From positions 1 to 26,709 of the forward strand of contig CANHWS010000010.1 of the NCBI GenBank assembly GCA_947464365.1: a DNA stretch of 26,709 nucleotides, read 5' to 3'. The notes beneath the pieces are model-generated. The model was not told where the DNA came from. It did no database searches and saw only the letters and a list, made by a program, of their open reading frames with translations. The DNA comes from Cytophagaceae bacterium (GTDB taxonomy: Bacteria > Bacteroidota > Bacteroidia > Cytophagales > Flexibacteraceae). How positions within the stretch are numbered: position 1 is the stretch's first letter; each line of letters begins with the position of its first letter. Of this stretch, positions 15,834-23,725 are shown piece after piece. The translations under genes were made by a program, and so were the position numbers.

Positions 15834-15862
15834 TTTGTTTTCTGTGAGACTCACTATCTTTG
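15834..15862 (+). promoter_or_regulatory. Strong-looking promoter of the small T9SS protein gene
   Basis: TTTG at 15834-15837, a 17-base spacer, then TATCTTTG at 15855-15862 match both Bacteroidota promoter boxes. Transcription would start near 15868, giving a leader of about 20 bases with the A-rich sequence AAAAAGAAA immediately before ATG 15890, a common ribosome-entry pattern in this phylum. The -7 box overlaps an in-frame TTG at 15860, so that TTG is not the start. Confidence 0.65.
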
Positions 15863-15889
15863 AAGCACAGAATTAACCCTAAAAAGAAA

Positions 15890-16687
15890 ATGAAAGTACG
15901 CATACTCTTCGCAGGTGTTTTGGCATCATTGCTGAGCACTGCCGCTATGGCTCAAGTTGACGGCATCACAGTTGGCCCTGCTGGCGCCACCTTTAATGAC
16001 CCGATCACCATCACCGTTTATCCAGATCAAACCTGTCCTCTGCCTTCGGCTGATCCCAACAAATCCCTATCAGGTGCATCAATCATCCGCATTCATGGTG
16101 GTGTTACACTCGGGACTACTGCTTGGCAAAACGTAGTAGATGCTGGCAATGGCGCAGCTGACGCTATTACAGGTTTCACACAAGATCCAGTTACTGGATA
16201 CTGGAGTAAAACCATTACCCCTAATGCTTACTGGACTGGCACCGGTGGTGCTCCTCTAATTGGTGTTACAGGTCTTAACTTTGTCTTGAACGGTGGTCCT
16301 GCTGGCACACAATGGGACAAAGAAGGTAAGGGTTCCACACCTGCTGGCGGCACAGCATGCGCAGATTACGCTGTTGTCCTTCCGCTTAGCGGCCCAATCA
16401 CCGAGATCCCGAACAGCATCCTGTCAGCTCGTGGCAAGATGATCAAAACCATCGCGCCGAACCCAGTTGTTGGTGCTACCACAATCAAGTACATGTTAGC
16501 CAAAACCGGTAACGTGTCTGTCAAGGTATACAACGCCATTGGCACTGAGGTCGCTACCCTAGTGCAGGAAAACCAAGAAGCTGGTGACCATAGCGTTACT
16601 TGGAACGCCAACGTAACCGCTGGTATCTATCATGTTAGCGTTTCGGCAAACGGCCTGAGCGACGCCATGAAGGTTATTGTCAAGTAA
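15890..16687 (+). CDS. Secreted T9SS protein resembling the N-terminal module of the adjacent GH13 enzyme
   Basis: A 265-residue protein with a Sec signal peptide (MKVRILFAGVLASLLSTAAMAQ), one beta-rich module of about 150 residues and a T9SS sorting domain (about 185-265: IAPNPVVGATTIKY to DAMKVIVK). No catalytic motif is visible. The module can be matched by eye to residues about 34-155 of the next enzyme (gene at 17018). Both begin after the signal peptide. ITITVYPDQ corresponds to IAITYNAAE, IRIHGGVTLGTTAWQNV to VYIHTGLVTTSATATGWTNV, and LNFVLNGGPAGTQW to LGMVFRNFDGSRVG. Both modules end in a VVLP/IFVP strand. A glucan-binding role is therefore inferred. Two Cys of the mature part could form a disulphide. 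A near-consensus promoter, a strong terminator and codons leaning to GCT, GGT and ACC suggest high expression as a single-gene unit. Confidence 0.8.
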   Translation: MKVRILFAGVLASLLSTAAMAQVDGITVGPAGATFNDPITITVYPDQTCPLPSADPNKSLSGASIIRIHGGVTLGTTAWQNVVDAGNGAADAITGFTQDPVTGYWSKTITPNAYWTGTGGAPLIGVTGLNFVLNGGPAGTQWDKEGKGSTPAGGTACADYAVVLPLSGPITEIPNSILSARGKMIKTIAPNPVVGATTIKYMLAKTGNVSVKVYNAIGTEVATLVQENQEAGDHSVTWNANVTAGIYHVSVSANGLSDAMKVIVK

Positions 16688-16728
16688 TTATCCCTGCATG
16701 CGTTCTCGCAAAACCCATTAGTATAGAG

Positions 16729-16760
16729 AGCGTCTCCGGAGATGGGGACGCTTTTTTTAT
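16729..16760 (+). terminator. Rho-independent terminator of the small T9SS protein gene
   Basis: AGCGTCTCC at 16729-16737 and GGGGACGCT at 16744-16752 form a 9-bp stem with one G-T pair and a 6-base loop, followed by a run of seven T. It stands 41 bases after the stop codon. Confidence 0.88.
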
Positions 16761-17017
16761 GCCCATTAAGCGCCTAAGATTGCCAAAGACACAATAATCT
16801 ACCCAAAAAGAAACCTGTGACTTTAGATCCGATGCAACTGATTTTGGGCATTGCTTGTCTTGTTTATAGTACCACCTTATACCCAAGGCTGCTGGTTGTA
16901 AACCTGGCTAAGCAGCAGTAGCCCAATTGGACAAGATGGATTGGTAAGTGCCCATGCCCTTAAGCCAATAGCTAGTCCTTTTTTTGCCTACGAATCACGA
17001 CCGATTTAACCGAACCA
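16761..17017. other. Non-coding stretch between the small T9SS gene and the second GH13 gene
   Basis: The gap 16688-17017 is 330 bases. After the terminator I see no gene here and no clean TAnnTTTG box. A run of seven T at 16979-16985 follows a loose hairpin formed by ATTGGTAAG and CTTAAGCCAAT near 16940-16969. The GH13 promoter must lie here but cannot be placed with confidence. Confidence 0.4.
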
Positions 17018-19897
17018 ATGAAAACCTACCTCCACCACAAAGCCGTATCTAGGCTGCTCAAAGCACTAGTATTTTCGCTAACCATTTTTGGCCTTGCCAA
17101 CACCACGCAAGCCCAGGTAGTAAACTGGCTACCCTATTTCCCTTCTGTTTCTGACTCCATTGCGATCACCTACAATGCCGCCGAAGGCAATGCTGGTGTA
17201 CTGGGGCTAGATACAGTCTATATCCACACAGGCCTTGTCACCACCTCGGCTACTGCCACCGGCTGGACCAATGTCCAGGGTGTTTGGGGAACACGTGATA
17301 GAAGGGTCCGGATGAGACCACTTGGCAATAACCTTCACTACATCAAGATTGGCATCCGCCAGTTTTATAATTATCCTGCTGGTAACGCCTTCCGTCTCGG
17401 CATGGTGTTCCGGAACTTTGACGGGTCACGCGTTGGCCGATCTTCCGCAGGGACAGACATTTTTGTTCCATTATACCAAGCAGGTCAGATTGCCGTCCGG
17501 TTTGTACAACCGAGCCAAACAGTTGTAAATGTCGAGCAAGGCCAACCAGTACCGATCGAATTGAGATCATCCATTTCTGCGAACCTTAGCATCACGAGCA
17601 ATGGCAACCTAGTTGCTGTCAATAATGGCACCTCGATCATGCAGAGCGTAACGTTCAACACACCTGGTTACGCATGGGTCAAGGCTGAAGCTGAACTTGG
17701 AGGTCCTGTTTTGGCTAAGGATTCTTTCAGGGTATTCGTTCGCAAAACGCAACCAATTCAGGATATACCCGCTGGGGTCGAATATGGTATAACCTACCTA
17801 CCAAACGGCACCAGCGCAATTCTGGCACTATACGCTCCGCTAAAACAGTACGTCTATTGCCTTGGCGATTTCAACAACTTTGACCTCAATAACGACTACC
17901 TCATGAACCGTAGTCAGGACGGGAACAGCTACTGGATCCAGTTGGACAACTTGCCAAATACAGAAGTAGCCTTTCAGTATTTTGTTGATGGTAGCATCCG
18001 GATTGGCGACCCCTATTCGGACATCGTCCTAGACCCAAATAATGACCAGTTCATCCCACGGTCCACGTATGCTGGGCTCCGTACCTATCCGGCACGTGCA
18101 CAAGGTATGGTCTCGATTTTGCAATGTAACCAGCAGCCTTATAACTGGATCAATCCTAACTTTACGAAACCAGCCAAAACAGACTTGGTCGTATATGAGC
18201 TCTTGGTGCGTGATTTCACCTCCGACCGTAACTACCAAAGGCTGACTGACTCGTTGAAATACCTCAAGCGCTTGGGCATCAACTGTATCGAGATCATGCC
18301 TGTTAACGAGTTTGATGGCAATATTTCTTGGGGCTATAATCCGTCCTACCACAACGCAATTGACAAGGCCTATGGCAGCCGCAATAATTTCAAAGCCTTT
18401 GTCGATGCCTGCCACGGATATGGCATTGCAGTGGTGGTCGATATGGTCTTTAACCACGGTACAGGCCAAAACCCAATGGCTGCGCTGTACTGGAACTCGG
18501 CAACCAACAAACCTGCCGCAAATAGTCCCTACTTCAATCAGGATGCGAGGCATCCGTTCAATGTCTATAACGACTTCAATCATGAAAGCACGGCCACACA
18601 ATATTATATGGACCGCGTTAACAAACATTTCCTGACGGAGTATCGGGTGGATGGCTTTCGGTTTGACCTCAGCAAAGGTTTCACCCAAGTTAATAGTGGC
18701 AGCAATGTCGGAGCATGGAGTGCCTACGATGCTAGCCGTGTTAGGTTATTGCAGCGCATGGCCGATAAAATCTGGCAGACGTCACCCAATGCATATGTTA
18801 TCCTAGAACACCTAGCCGATAACAGCGAAGAGACGGTTTTGGCAAATTATGGCATGATGCTTTGGGGCAACATAAACGGAGCCTATCAAGAAGCAACAGA
18901 AGGCAACACAGCCGGAAGCGACATCAGCTGGGGATTCTACCGCAACCGCGGCTGGCAACAACCCAATCTCTTGAGCTACATGGAAAGCCATGATGAGGAG
19001 CGCCTAATGGTCAATGCACGCAACAATGGCGTTTTGTTCAACCCCAACCACAATCCACGTAATACAGACATTGCACTGCACAGGATGAAGTTGGCCTCGA
19101 CGTTCTTCTTCACGATCCCTGGCCCTAAAATGATCTGGCAATTTGGCGAGATGGGTTACGATTTCAGCATCAATTATTGCCCTAACGGTACCGTCAACGG
19201 CAATTGCCGCACCGATAGCAAACCCATACGCTGGGATTACTTGCAAGATGCGAACCGCAGAAATCTCTGGAAAGCATATCAGGCCCTGATCAAACTCAAG
19301 AACGAGGAGCCGATATTCCAGAACTCGACCCCAGTACTTTCTCTAGGTGGCACGAGCTATAAATTCATCAAAAACACACTCAATGGCCAGCATGTGGTGG
19401 TCGTAGGCAACTTTGCTGTCAGCAACAACAACTTGGTTCCTAGCTTTCAACAAACTGGCAAGTGGTATGAGTTTTTTACCGGGGATAGCATCACGGTGAC
19501 TAATGTCAATATGCAGCTTGCGATGACCCCAAGTGAGTTTAGGATCTACAGCACCAAAAAATTCTTCACCCCTGACCGTAGTATCCTCACAGCCCTAGAC
19601 CCTGAATTAGGGATCGTTGGCAATGGCGGGGAGGTACTTGCCTACCCCAACCCAAGCAATGGCGTGATCAATATCCGGATTCCCGTGACAGAAGCAGGAC
19701 AAGTATCGTTCCGTGTTTATGACATGATGGGAAAAGAGGTGTATGGCCAAACTGATGGTGTGCAGCCAGTCGGCACCCATAGCACAACTTGGACTGGCCT
19801 CAGCCAACTTGGCCAACCAGTACCAAATGGACAGTATATGATCCGGATCCAGACTGGAAACAAAGTCAAAACCACCCGGGTGACGGTAGGTAGTTAG
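17018..19897 (+). CDS. Secreted GH13 alpha-glucan hydrolase with N-terminal modules and T9SS tail
   Basis: Multidomain enzyme of 959 residues predicted to cut alpha-glucans at the cell surface. The signal peptide covers residues 1-33 (ending TTQAQ). A non-catalytic beta module follows at about 34-155, then an Ig-like linker to about 245. An N-terminal domain of the CBM48 / early-set type lies at about 255-350 (YVYCLGDFNNF). The GH13 barrel starts near 388 (TDLVVYELLVRDF). Its conserved regions are DMVFNH at 475-480, GFRFDLSKG with nucleophile Asp550, VILEHLAD with Glu597, and MESHDEERL with Asp659. The T9SS domain is about 875-959 (AYPNPSNG to TTRVTVGS). The architecture resembles branching or debranching GH13 enzymes more than the amylase upstream, so the exact linkage is open. 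A terminator follows. Confidence 0.93.
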   Translation: MKTYLHHKAVSRLLKALVFSLTIFGLANTTQAQVVNWLPYFPSVSDSIAITYNAAEGNAGVLGLDTVYIHTGLVTTSATATGWTNVQGVWGTRDRRVRMRPLGNNLHYIKIGIRQFYNYPAGNAFRLGMVFRNFDGSRVGRSSAGTDIFVPLYQAGQIAVRFVQPSQTVVNVEQGQPVPIELRSSISANLSITSNGNLVAVNNGTSIMQSVTFNTPGYAWVKAEAELGGPVLAKDSFRVFVRKTQPIQDIPAGVEYGITYLPNGTSAILALYAPLKQYVYCLGDFNNFDLNNDYLMNRSQDGNSYWIQLDNLPNTEVAFQYFVDGSIRIGDPYSDIVLDPNNDQFIPRSTYAGLRTYPARAQGMVSILQCNQQPYNWINPNFTKPAKTDLVVYELLVRDFTSDRNYQRLTDSLKYLKRLGINCIEIMPVNEFDGNISWGYNPSYHNAIDKAYGSRNNFKAFVDACHGYGIAVVVDMVFNHGTGQNPMAALYWNSATNKPAANSPYFNQDARHPFNVYNDFNHESTATQYYMDRVNKHFLTEYRVDGFRFDLSKGFTQVNSGSNVGAWSAYDASRVRLLQRMADKIWQTSPNAYVILEHLADNSEETVLANYGMMLWGNINGAYQEATEGNTAGSDISWGFYRNRGWQQPNLLSYMESHDEERLMVNARNNGVLFNPNHNPRNTDIALHRMKLASTFFFTIPGPKMIWQFGEMGYDFSINYCPNGTVNGNCRTDSKPIRWDYLQDANRRNLWKAYQALIKLKNEEPIFQNSTPVLSLGGTSYKFIKNTLNGQHVVVVGNFAVSNNNLVPSFQQTGKWYEFFTGDSITVTNVNMQLAMTPSEFRIYSTKKFFTPDRSILTALDPELGIVGNGGEVLAYPNPSNGVINIRIPVTEAGQVSFRVYDMMGKEVYGQTDGVQPVGTHSTTWTGLSQLGQPVPNGQYMIRIQTGNKVKTTRVTVGS

Positions 19898-19955
19898 TCC
19901 TGATTCTAAAGGATGATGTATTAGGTGATCAAGAGCTAAACATTCTGATTTCCTC

Positions 19956-19984
19956 AAAGGCCCAGCAGCAATGTTGGGCCTTTT
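19956..19984 (+). terminator. Rho-independent terminator of the second GH13 gene
   Basis: AAAGGCCCA at 19956-19964 and TGGGCCTTT at 19975-19983 form a perfect 9-bp stem with a 10-base loop, and the T tract continues as TTTTCTATTT. It lies about 59 bases after the stop codon. Confidence 0.8.
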
Positions 19985-20038
19985 CTATTTGGCACTTAGT
20001 CTCATTTGGCTGATTAGTTTCTTTCCCTCTAAATGCGA

Positions 20039-20068
20039 TCAGCCATCTGGCCTAAACCAGATGGCTGA
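20039..20068 (-). terminator. Hairpin after the TonB-dependent receptor gene
   Basis: TCAGCCATCTGG, a 6-base loop and CCAGATGGCTGA form a perfect 12-bp stem about 50 bases past the receptor stop codon. The T tract is poor in the - direction. Together with the + strand terminator at 19956-19984 it insulates two convergent genes. Confidence 0.55.
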
Positions 20069-20119
20069 ACATTCGAAGTGGTCGATTTAGTTGCAATGCT
20101 TCAGATAAACCTCATACTG

Positions 20120-22573
20120 CTAGAACACAACCCGATAGTTGACGTTCGGGAACAGGCCAAGCTGCGGGATGGTTGACTCCCTGTTTTTCTCTGTATTCCA
20201 GGTTTTGCTGAATGGGTTCTGGCGGTTGGTGATGTTCTGGATATCGACGAAGAACTCATGGGTAACCCGGCCAACATTGGCACGCAAGGTGGTCTTGAAG
20301 TCGATCCGGAAGTAGTCCTCAAAGCGTTTGCCATAAGCATTTCCAACATCCTGAATACCCGAACGAGCAATGGTGCTGGCTGTGACGTCAAACGGGGTGT
20401 AATACCTGCCGCCACCTGTCGTAACCTTGGTGTCGAAAGCAAGGACAAAGGTTTTACTTAGCTTGACCTCGTATCCACCCAAAACATTGACCAACCAGTT
20501 GCTGTTGAAGGCGGTGTTGCGCCAGACGTTATCACTGCCCTGGTAACGGCTGTCATAGACTGAGGTGGTAATAAGGAAGTAATAACCATTGCTAAAGGTG
20601 CGCTCAAGGGTGGCCTCGATACCGAAAGTGCGACCACGACCTGTGCTCTGAAGGCTATCACGGTCTGGGTAGTTAAAGTCAGCACCATAGTTCAGCATCG
20701 AGTAAGAGGTAGGGCGTGCCTCGACAGGTGCATTGTAGAGCTCTTGTAGGTATGCCTCGGTACGCAAACGGGTATGGCTGCCGAAGACCCTATTATAGCC
20801 CAAAACGATGTGATGTGACTGGGTGAATTTGAGGTCCTTGTTAGTCAGGTTAGTGCTACCATCAGTGGCTATAGTGCGGCGGAAGTAGGTAGCCAGTGGC
20901 TGTGCTTGGCTATGAAGTCCGTATCCAAAGCTGATATTGCTAACATCGTCCAGCAAGTAGCGGGCGCCAATCCTTGGCTCAATCGCAACCTGGTTGTTGA
21001 GCGAAATATTCTGGAGATGAAGCCCAGCATTGGCCGTCAACCGATCGGAGAATTTGTATTGAAACTGGCCATAGGCTTGGTAGAGCATCGTGCTACCGTC
21101 CGAAGTACGCAAAGGGCGCATATAGCTCTGGCGCGGAACCCCGGCACCTGTAGGTGGCAGATAGGTCAAGACACTATCATTGAAACTAAAGCCTTGATAG
21201 TCGATCATGGTGCCGAAATTAAGGGTGGATTGGCTGCTAAACTTGTGGCTGAGATTGTAGCGCAGGCTTGTCCGGCTGGTGGAAGTTTTATCCCGATAGA
21301 GCTTAATTTTTTGGCTATAGTCCTGGCCAGCCAAGGAGTCATTGATGGCGCTGACCGTATTGCCAGACATACCAAAGGTTAGTTTACCATAAGTTTTGGG
21401 GCTCCAGAAGTGGATATAGTTGGCACCAATAACACCCATGCTTGTACGATAGGTTAAGTCTTGACGATCACCAGAATATAGAGAAGTGGTATCTGCTTCT
21501 TTTCCATTAAAGAAAATATCGCTAAAGCCGCCCATGCCAAACACTTCTACCCTACCCGACTTGCCGACATCATAACTGAGCTTGAAGGTCAGGTCTTGAT
21601 AGTTTGGCACAGCGGCACCGGTCCCGACATTTAGCCCTAATCTAGAAACAAGGCCAAGGGTACTGTAGCGGTAATTGGCCAAAAAGCTACCTATTTTGCT
21701 TTTGCCTAATGGTCCTTCGGCCCCTGCCTCAAAGCCATTGAAGCCAACCTGCCCCAAGAACTCGTACTTGTCGCGGTTGCCTTGACGCATATTGAGGTCG
21801 AAAGCACCACTATACGCATTGCCAAACTCGGCTGGGAAGGCCCCAGTGAAGAAGTCACTTTTGGCCAAGACGTTGTTGTTCAGGATCGAGACCGGCCCAC
21901 CTGTGGCACCTGCAGCACCAAAGTGGCTTGGGTTCGGGATATCGAGCCCCTCGAACCGCCACAACATCCCCGTCGGCGAGTTGCCTCTGATGATGATGTC
22001 ATTGCGTCCGTCATTATTGATCTGGACCCCTGCGAAGTTCGAGGCCATCCGGCTTGGGTCATTGCGCGAACCAGCATACCGCATCGTCTCCTCTAGGTTA
22101 AAGCCGCGCCCACTGACGTAGCTCATTTCATTTTTGACTTCAGTGGCAGCTAGGCGTGGATTTTTGTTGTCTGCCACGACCTCGACGGTGGTGCTTTGGG
22201 TGACCATTTCTTCCATTGTAACATCTAGCACGACCTCTTTACCAGCCGTGACCAAGACGTTCTGGATCACACGTGGGCCGTAGCCAATGGAGGTAATGCG
22301 TAGGATTTGGCGCCCAAGAGGTACCCCCTCGAGCCTGAAGTACCCCTGGTCGTCGGTTTGCTTGGCGATGTTGCTACCCTGAAGTACAAGGCTAATGACA
22401 GCACCGGGGATGGGGTACTTACTATCGGCATCCAGGACTCGGCCTTTGACAACTTGGGAAGATCCGGCTATGACCTCAGAGGACTGCTGTGCATAAGCAG
22501 ACGAAAGGGGCCCGAAAAGTGGCAACGCAATGAGAGCCAAAGCAGCTGCCAGAAGTTTGGATAATGTGATCAT
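20120..22573 (-). CDS. TonB-dependent receptor with carboxypeptidase-regulatory-like domain
   Basis: Outer-membrane active transporter of 817 residues. A Sec signal peptide covers about 1-29 (ending SAYAQQ). A CarboxypepD-regulatory-like beta domain follows at about 42-120 (VKGRVLDADSKYPIPGAVI, GYFRLEGVPLG). The plug lies at about 140-260 (NDIIIRGNSPTGMLWRFEGL, FGNAYSGAFDL), then a long 22-strand-type barrel that ends in an aromatic residue (NYRVVF). No susD-like gene is adjacent, and the plug differs from the usual SusC form, so this is an orphan receptor rather than part of a SusCD pair. The cargo is unknown. The starch enzymes next door make an oligosaccharide conceivable, but the gene is convergent with them. 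A TetR-family gene 293 bases upstream on the same strand may control it. Confidence 0.92.
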   Translation of the reverse strand: MITLSKLLAAALALIALPLFGPLSSAYAQQSSEVIAGSSQVVKGRVLDADSKYPIPGAVISLVLQGSNIAKQTDDQGYFRLEGVPLGRQILRITSIGYGPRVIQNVLVTAGKEVVLDVTMEEMVTQSTTVEVVADNKNPRLAATEVKNEMSYVSGRGFNLEETMRYAGSRNDPSRMASNFAGVQINNDGRNDIIIRGNSPTGMLWRFEGLDIPNPSHFGAAGATGGPVSILNNNVLAKSDFFTGAFPAEFGNAYSGAFDLNMRQGNRDKYEFLGQVGFNGFEAGAEGPLGKSKIGSFLANYRYSTLGLVSRLGLNVGTGAAVPNYQDLTFKLSYDVGKSGRVEVFGMGGFSDIFFNGKEADTTSLYSGDRQDLTYRTSMGVIGANYIHFWSPKTYGKLTFGMSGNTVSAINDSLAGQDYSQKIKLYRDKTSTSRTSLRYNLSHKFSSQSTLNFGTMIDYQGFSFNDSVLTYLPPTGAGVPRQSYMRPLRTSDGSTMLYQAYGQFQYKFSDRLTANAGLHLQNISLNNQVAIEPRIGARYLLDDVSNISFGYGLHSQAQPLATYFRRTIATDGSTNLTNKDLKFTQSHHIVLGYNRVFGSHTRLRTEAYLQELYNAPVEARPTSYSMLNYGADFNYPDRDSLQSTGRGRTFGIEATLERTFSNGYYFLITTSVYDSRYQGSDNVWRNTAFNSNWLVNVLGGYEVKLSKTFVLAFDTKVTTGGGRYYTPFDVTASTIARSGIQDVGNAYGKRFEDYFRIDFKTTLRANVGRVTHEFFVDIQNITNRQNPFSKTWNTEKNRESTIPQLGLFPNVNYRVVF

Positions 22574-22866
22574 TGTGGTGAGAAATTACTTAGTGGATTG
22601 GATGTTTTGTGTGCGACAGGGCCTTTCTGATATGGAACAGGACATAACAATGCCTGGACCCGCCAAAGCAGATCAAAACCCATATACGTGAAGAAAGAGT
22701 AGGCAAATAACTATTGATCAATGGCAACCAGACGGCAAGCAATCCCAACTAAAAGTATAGTGATACACTTGACCTTGCATTTGACCAAAAAGGAATGGGC
22801 AATGAAAATCCTAGGAACCCAAACCCATGGTTTAGGAATCAGGTAATGGACTTAAAGGAATCGAGA
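22574..22866. other. Intergenic stretch between the TetR-family gene and the receptor gene
   Basis: These 293 bases hold no convincing gene and no clean TAnnTTTG box on the - strand, although the receptor promoter is expected here. CCCAAACC-CAT-GGTTTAGG at 22818-22836 is an 8-bp inverted repeat with one mismatch, 31 bases beyond the regulator stop codon. It could be a weak terminator or a protein-binding site. Confidence 0.3.
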
Positions 22867-23526
22867 TTAGTCTAGGAAGATAGACGAACTAATACCATCT
22901 ACAGCATGATGGATCATGGTCTGGAGGTAGTCAGGCGGATACATTTCGAGGAAACCACGGATATGAAGCGCAACAATGCCGTGGACCAAGGACCAAGCCA
23001 AGAGCGTCGAGGTATGGAGGTCATATCTCGGCTGCCTGCCACTCTGGATGGCTAATTGAATAGCCTCCTGCATGTACTGGAATGACCCAGAATCTTGAGC
23101 AGATTCGATCTTTTTGCCTGTATCGGCGTCGCGGCAATCTACTTCTGTAGAAAGGTCTGGGAGTTTTTTGTCAAGCCTTTCGTGGTTCATCAGGAACATC
23201 AACTCATAATGCTCAGGATTCTGTAGCGCAAAGTCGATGTAGGCCCGCCCGATAGCAGTCAGTCTATTGGTAGACTCTACAGCCTCACCTGCAGTACGTA
23301 AGGCAATATTGAGCTCATCAAAAAACTGGTGAAACAAGGCATTCAGGATTTCCTGTTTGTCCTTGAAGTAGGTGTAGATTGTCCCGGGGCTGTATTCGAT
23401 CTCACTTGCAATTGCTCGGATGGTCGTCTTCGGAAAACCTTCGGTCACGAAAAGATGCGCCGCAGCCTGCAGAATGCCTTGCCTCATCTCCTGACGTTCT
23501 CGTTCCTTCCGATCTGCGATACTCAT
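22867..23526 (-). CDS. TetR/AcrR-family transcriptional regulator
   Basis: Dimeric DNA-binding protein of 219 residues, probably a ligand-responsive repressor. The N-terminal helix-turn-helix domain covers about residues 12-60: ILQAAAHLFVTEGFPKTTIRAIASEIEYSPGTIYTYFKDKQEIL, the classic TetR pattern with the recognition helix around SPGTIYTYF. The C-terminal helical part (about 70-219) would bind ligand and form the dimer. It carries a polar stretch, DCRDADTGKKIESAQDSG, near 130-147 that may be a flexible loop. A near-perfect promoter lies upstream with symmetric sites just beyond it, consistent with autoregulation. The downstream gene on the same strand is the orphan TonB-dependent receptor, the most likely target. 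Ligand unknown. Confidence 0.92.
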   Translation of the reverse strand: MSIADRKERERQEMRQGILQAAAHLFVTEGFPKTTIRAIASEIEYSPGTIYTYFKDKQEILNALFHQFFDELNIALRTAGEAVESTNRLTAIGRAYIDFALQNPEHYELMFLMNHERLDKKLPDLSTEVDCRDADTGKKIESAQDSGSFQYMQEAIQLAIQSGRQPRYDLHTSTLLAWSLVHGIVALHIRGFLEMYPPDYLQTMIHHAVDGISSSIFLD

Positions 23527-23607
23527 CTTGACAATTGCTAAATTAGTAAGGGCCTTGGCTCATTTGTCACTCCTGAACTACAACATCAGTTTGCTTCTGA
23601 ACCGATG

Positions 23608-23639
23608 CAAACATAGTAAACAATTACACAAATAACAAA
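23608..23639 (-). promoter_or_regulatory. Promoter of the TetR-family gene
   Basis: On the - strand TTTG at 23639-23636, a 20-base spacer, then TATGTTTG at 23615-23608 match both Bacteroidota promoter boxes. The start of transcription would be near 23602, about 75 bases before the ATG. Confidence 0.65.
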
Positions 23640-23656
23640 CAACGTTTAGTAAATTT

Positions 23657-23684
23657 ATTTTTGATCAAAAATCGAACAGCGTTC
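23657..23684. promoter_or_regulatory. Two symmetric sites upstream of the TetR-family promoter
   Basis: ATTTTTGATCAAAAAT at 23657-23672 is a perfect 16-bp palindrome. One base further lies GAAC-AGC-GTTC at 23674-23684, a 4-bp inverted repeat with a 3-base spacer. Both sit upstream of the -33 box. They are candidate operators for the TetR-family protein or another regulator, but the A/T-rich palindrome could also be fortuitous. Confidence 0.35.
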
Positions 23685-23725
23685 ATTATGTCGGATCGAT
23701 TATTTATCACTTACTGAAAAATGGG

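Noticed and set aside
15860..15889. TTG start giving the small T9SS protein ten more residues
   Set aside because: The TTG is part of the -7 promoter box, so it would not be transcribed; ATG 15890 begins a proper signal peptide.
18029..18688. 219-codon open frame antisense to the second GH13 gene
   Set aside because: It mirrors the conserved catalytic region of GH13 on the other strand and has no recognisable protein features; a shadow of the real gene.
20906..21382. 158-codon open frame antisense to the TonB-dependent receptor
   Set aside because: No recognisable motif or start signal, and the receptor frame on the opposite strand is clearly real.
20120..22573. Reading the receptor as SusC of a starch SusCD pair
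   Set aside because: No SusD-like lipoprotein gene is adjacent, the plug lacks the usual SusC features, and the gene is convergent with the amylase genes.
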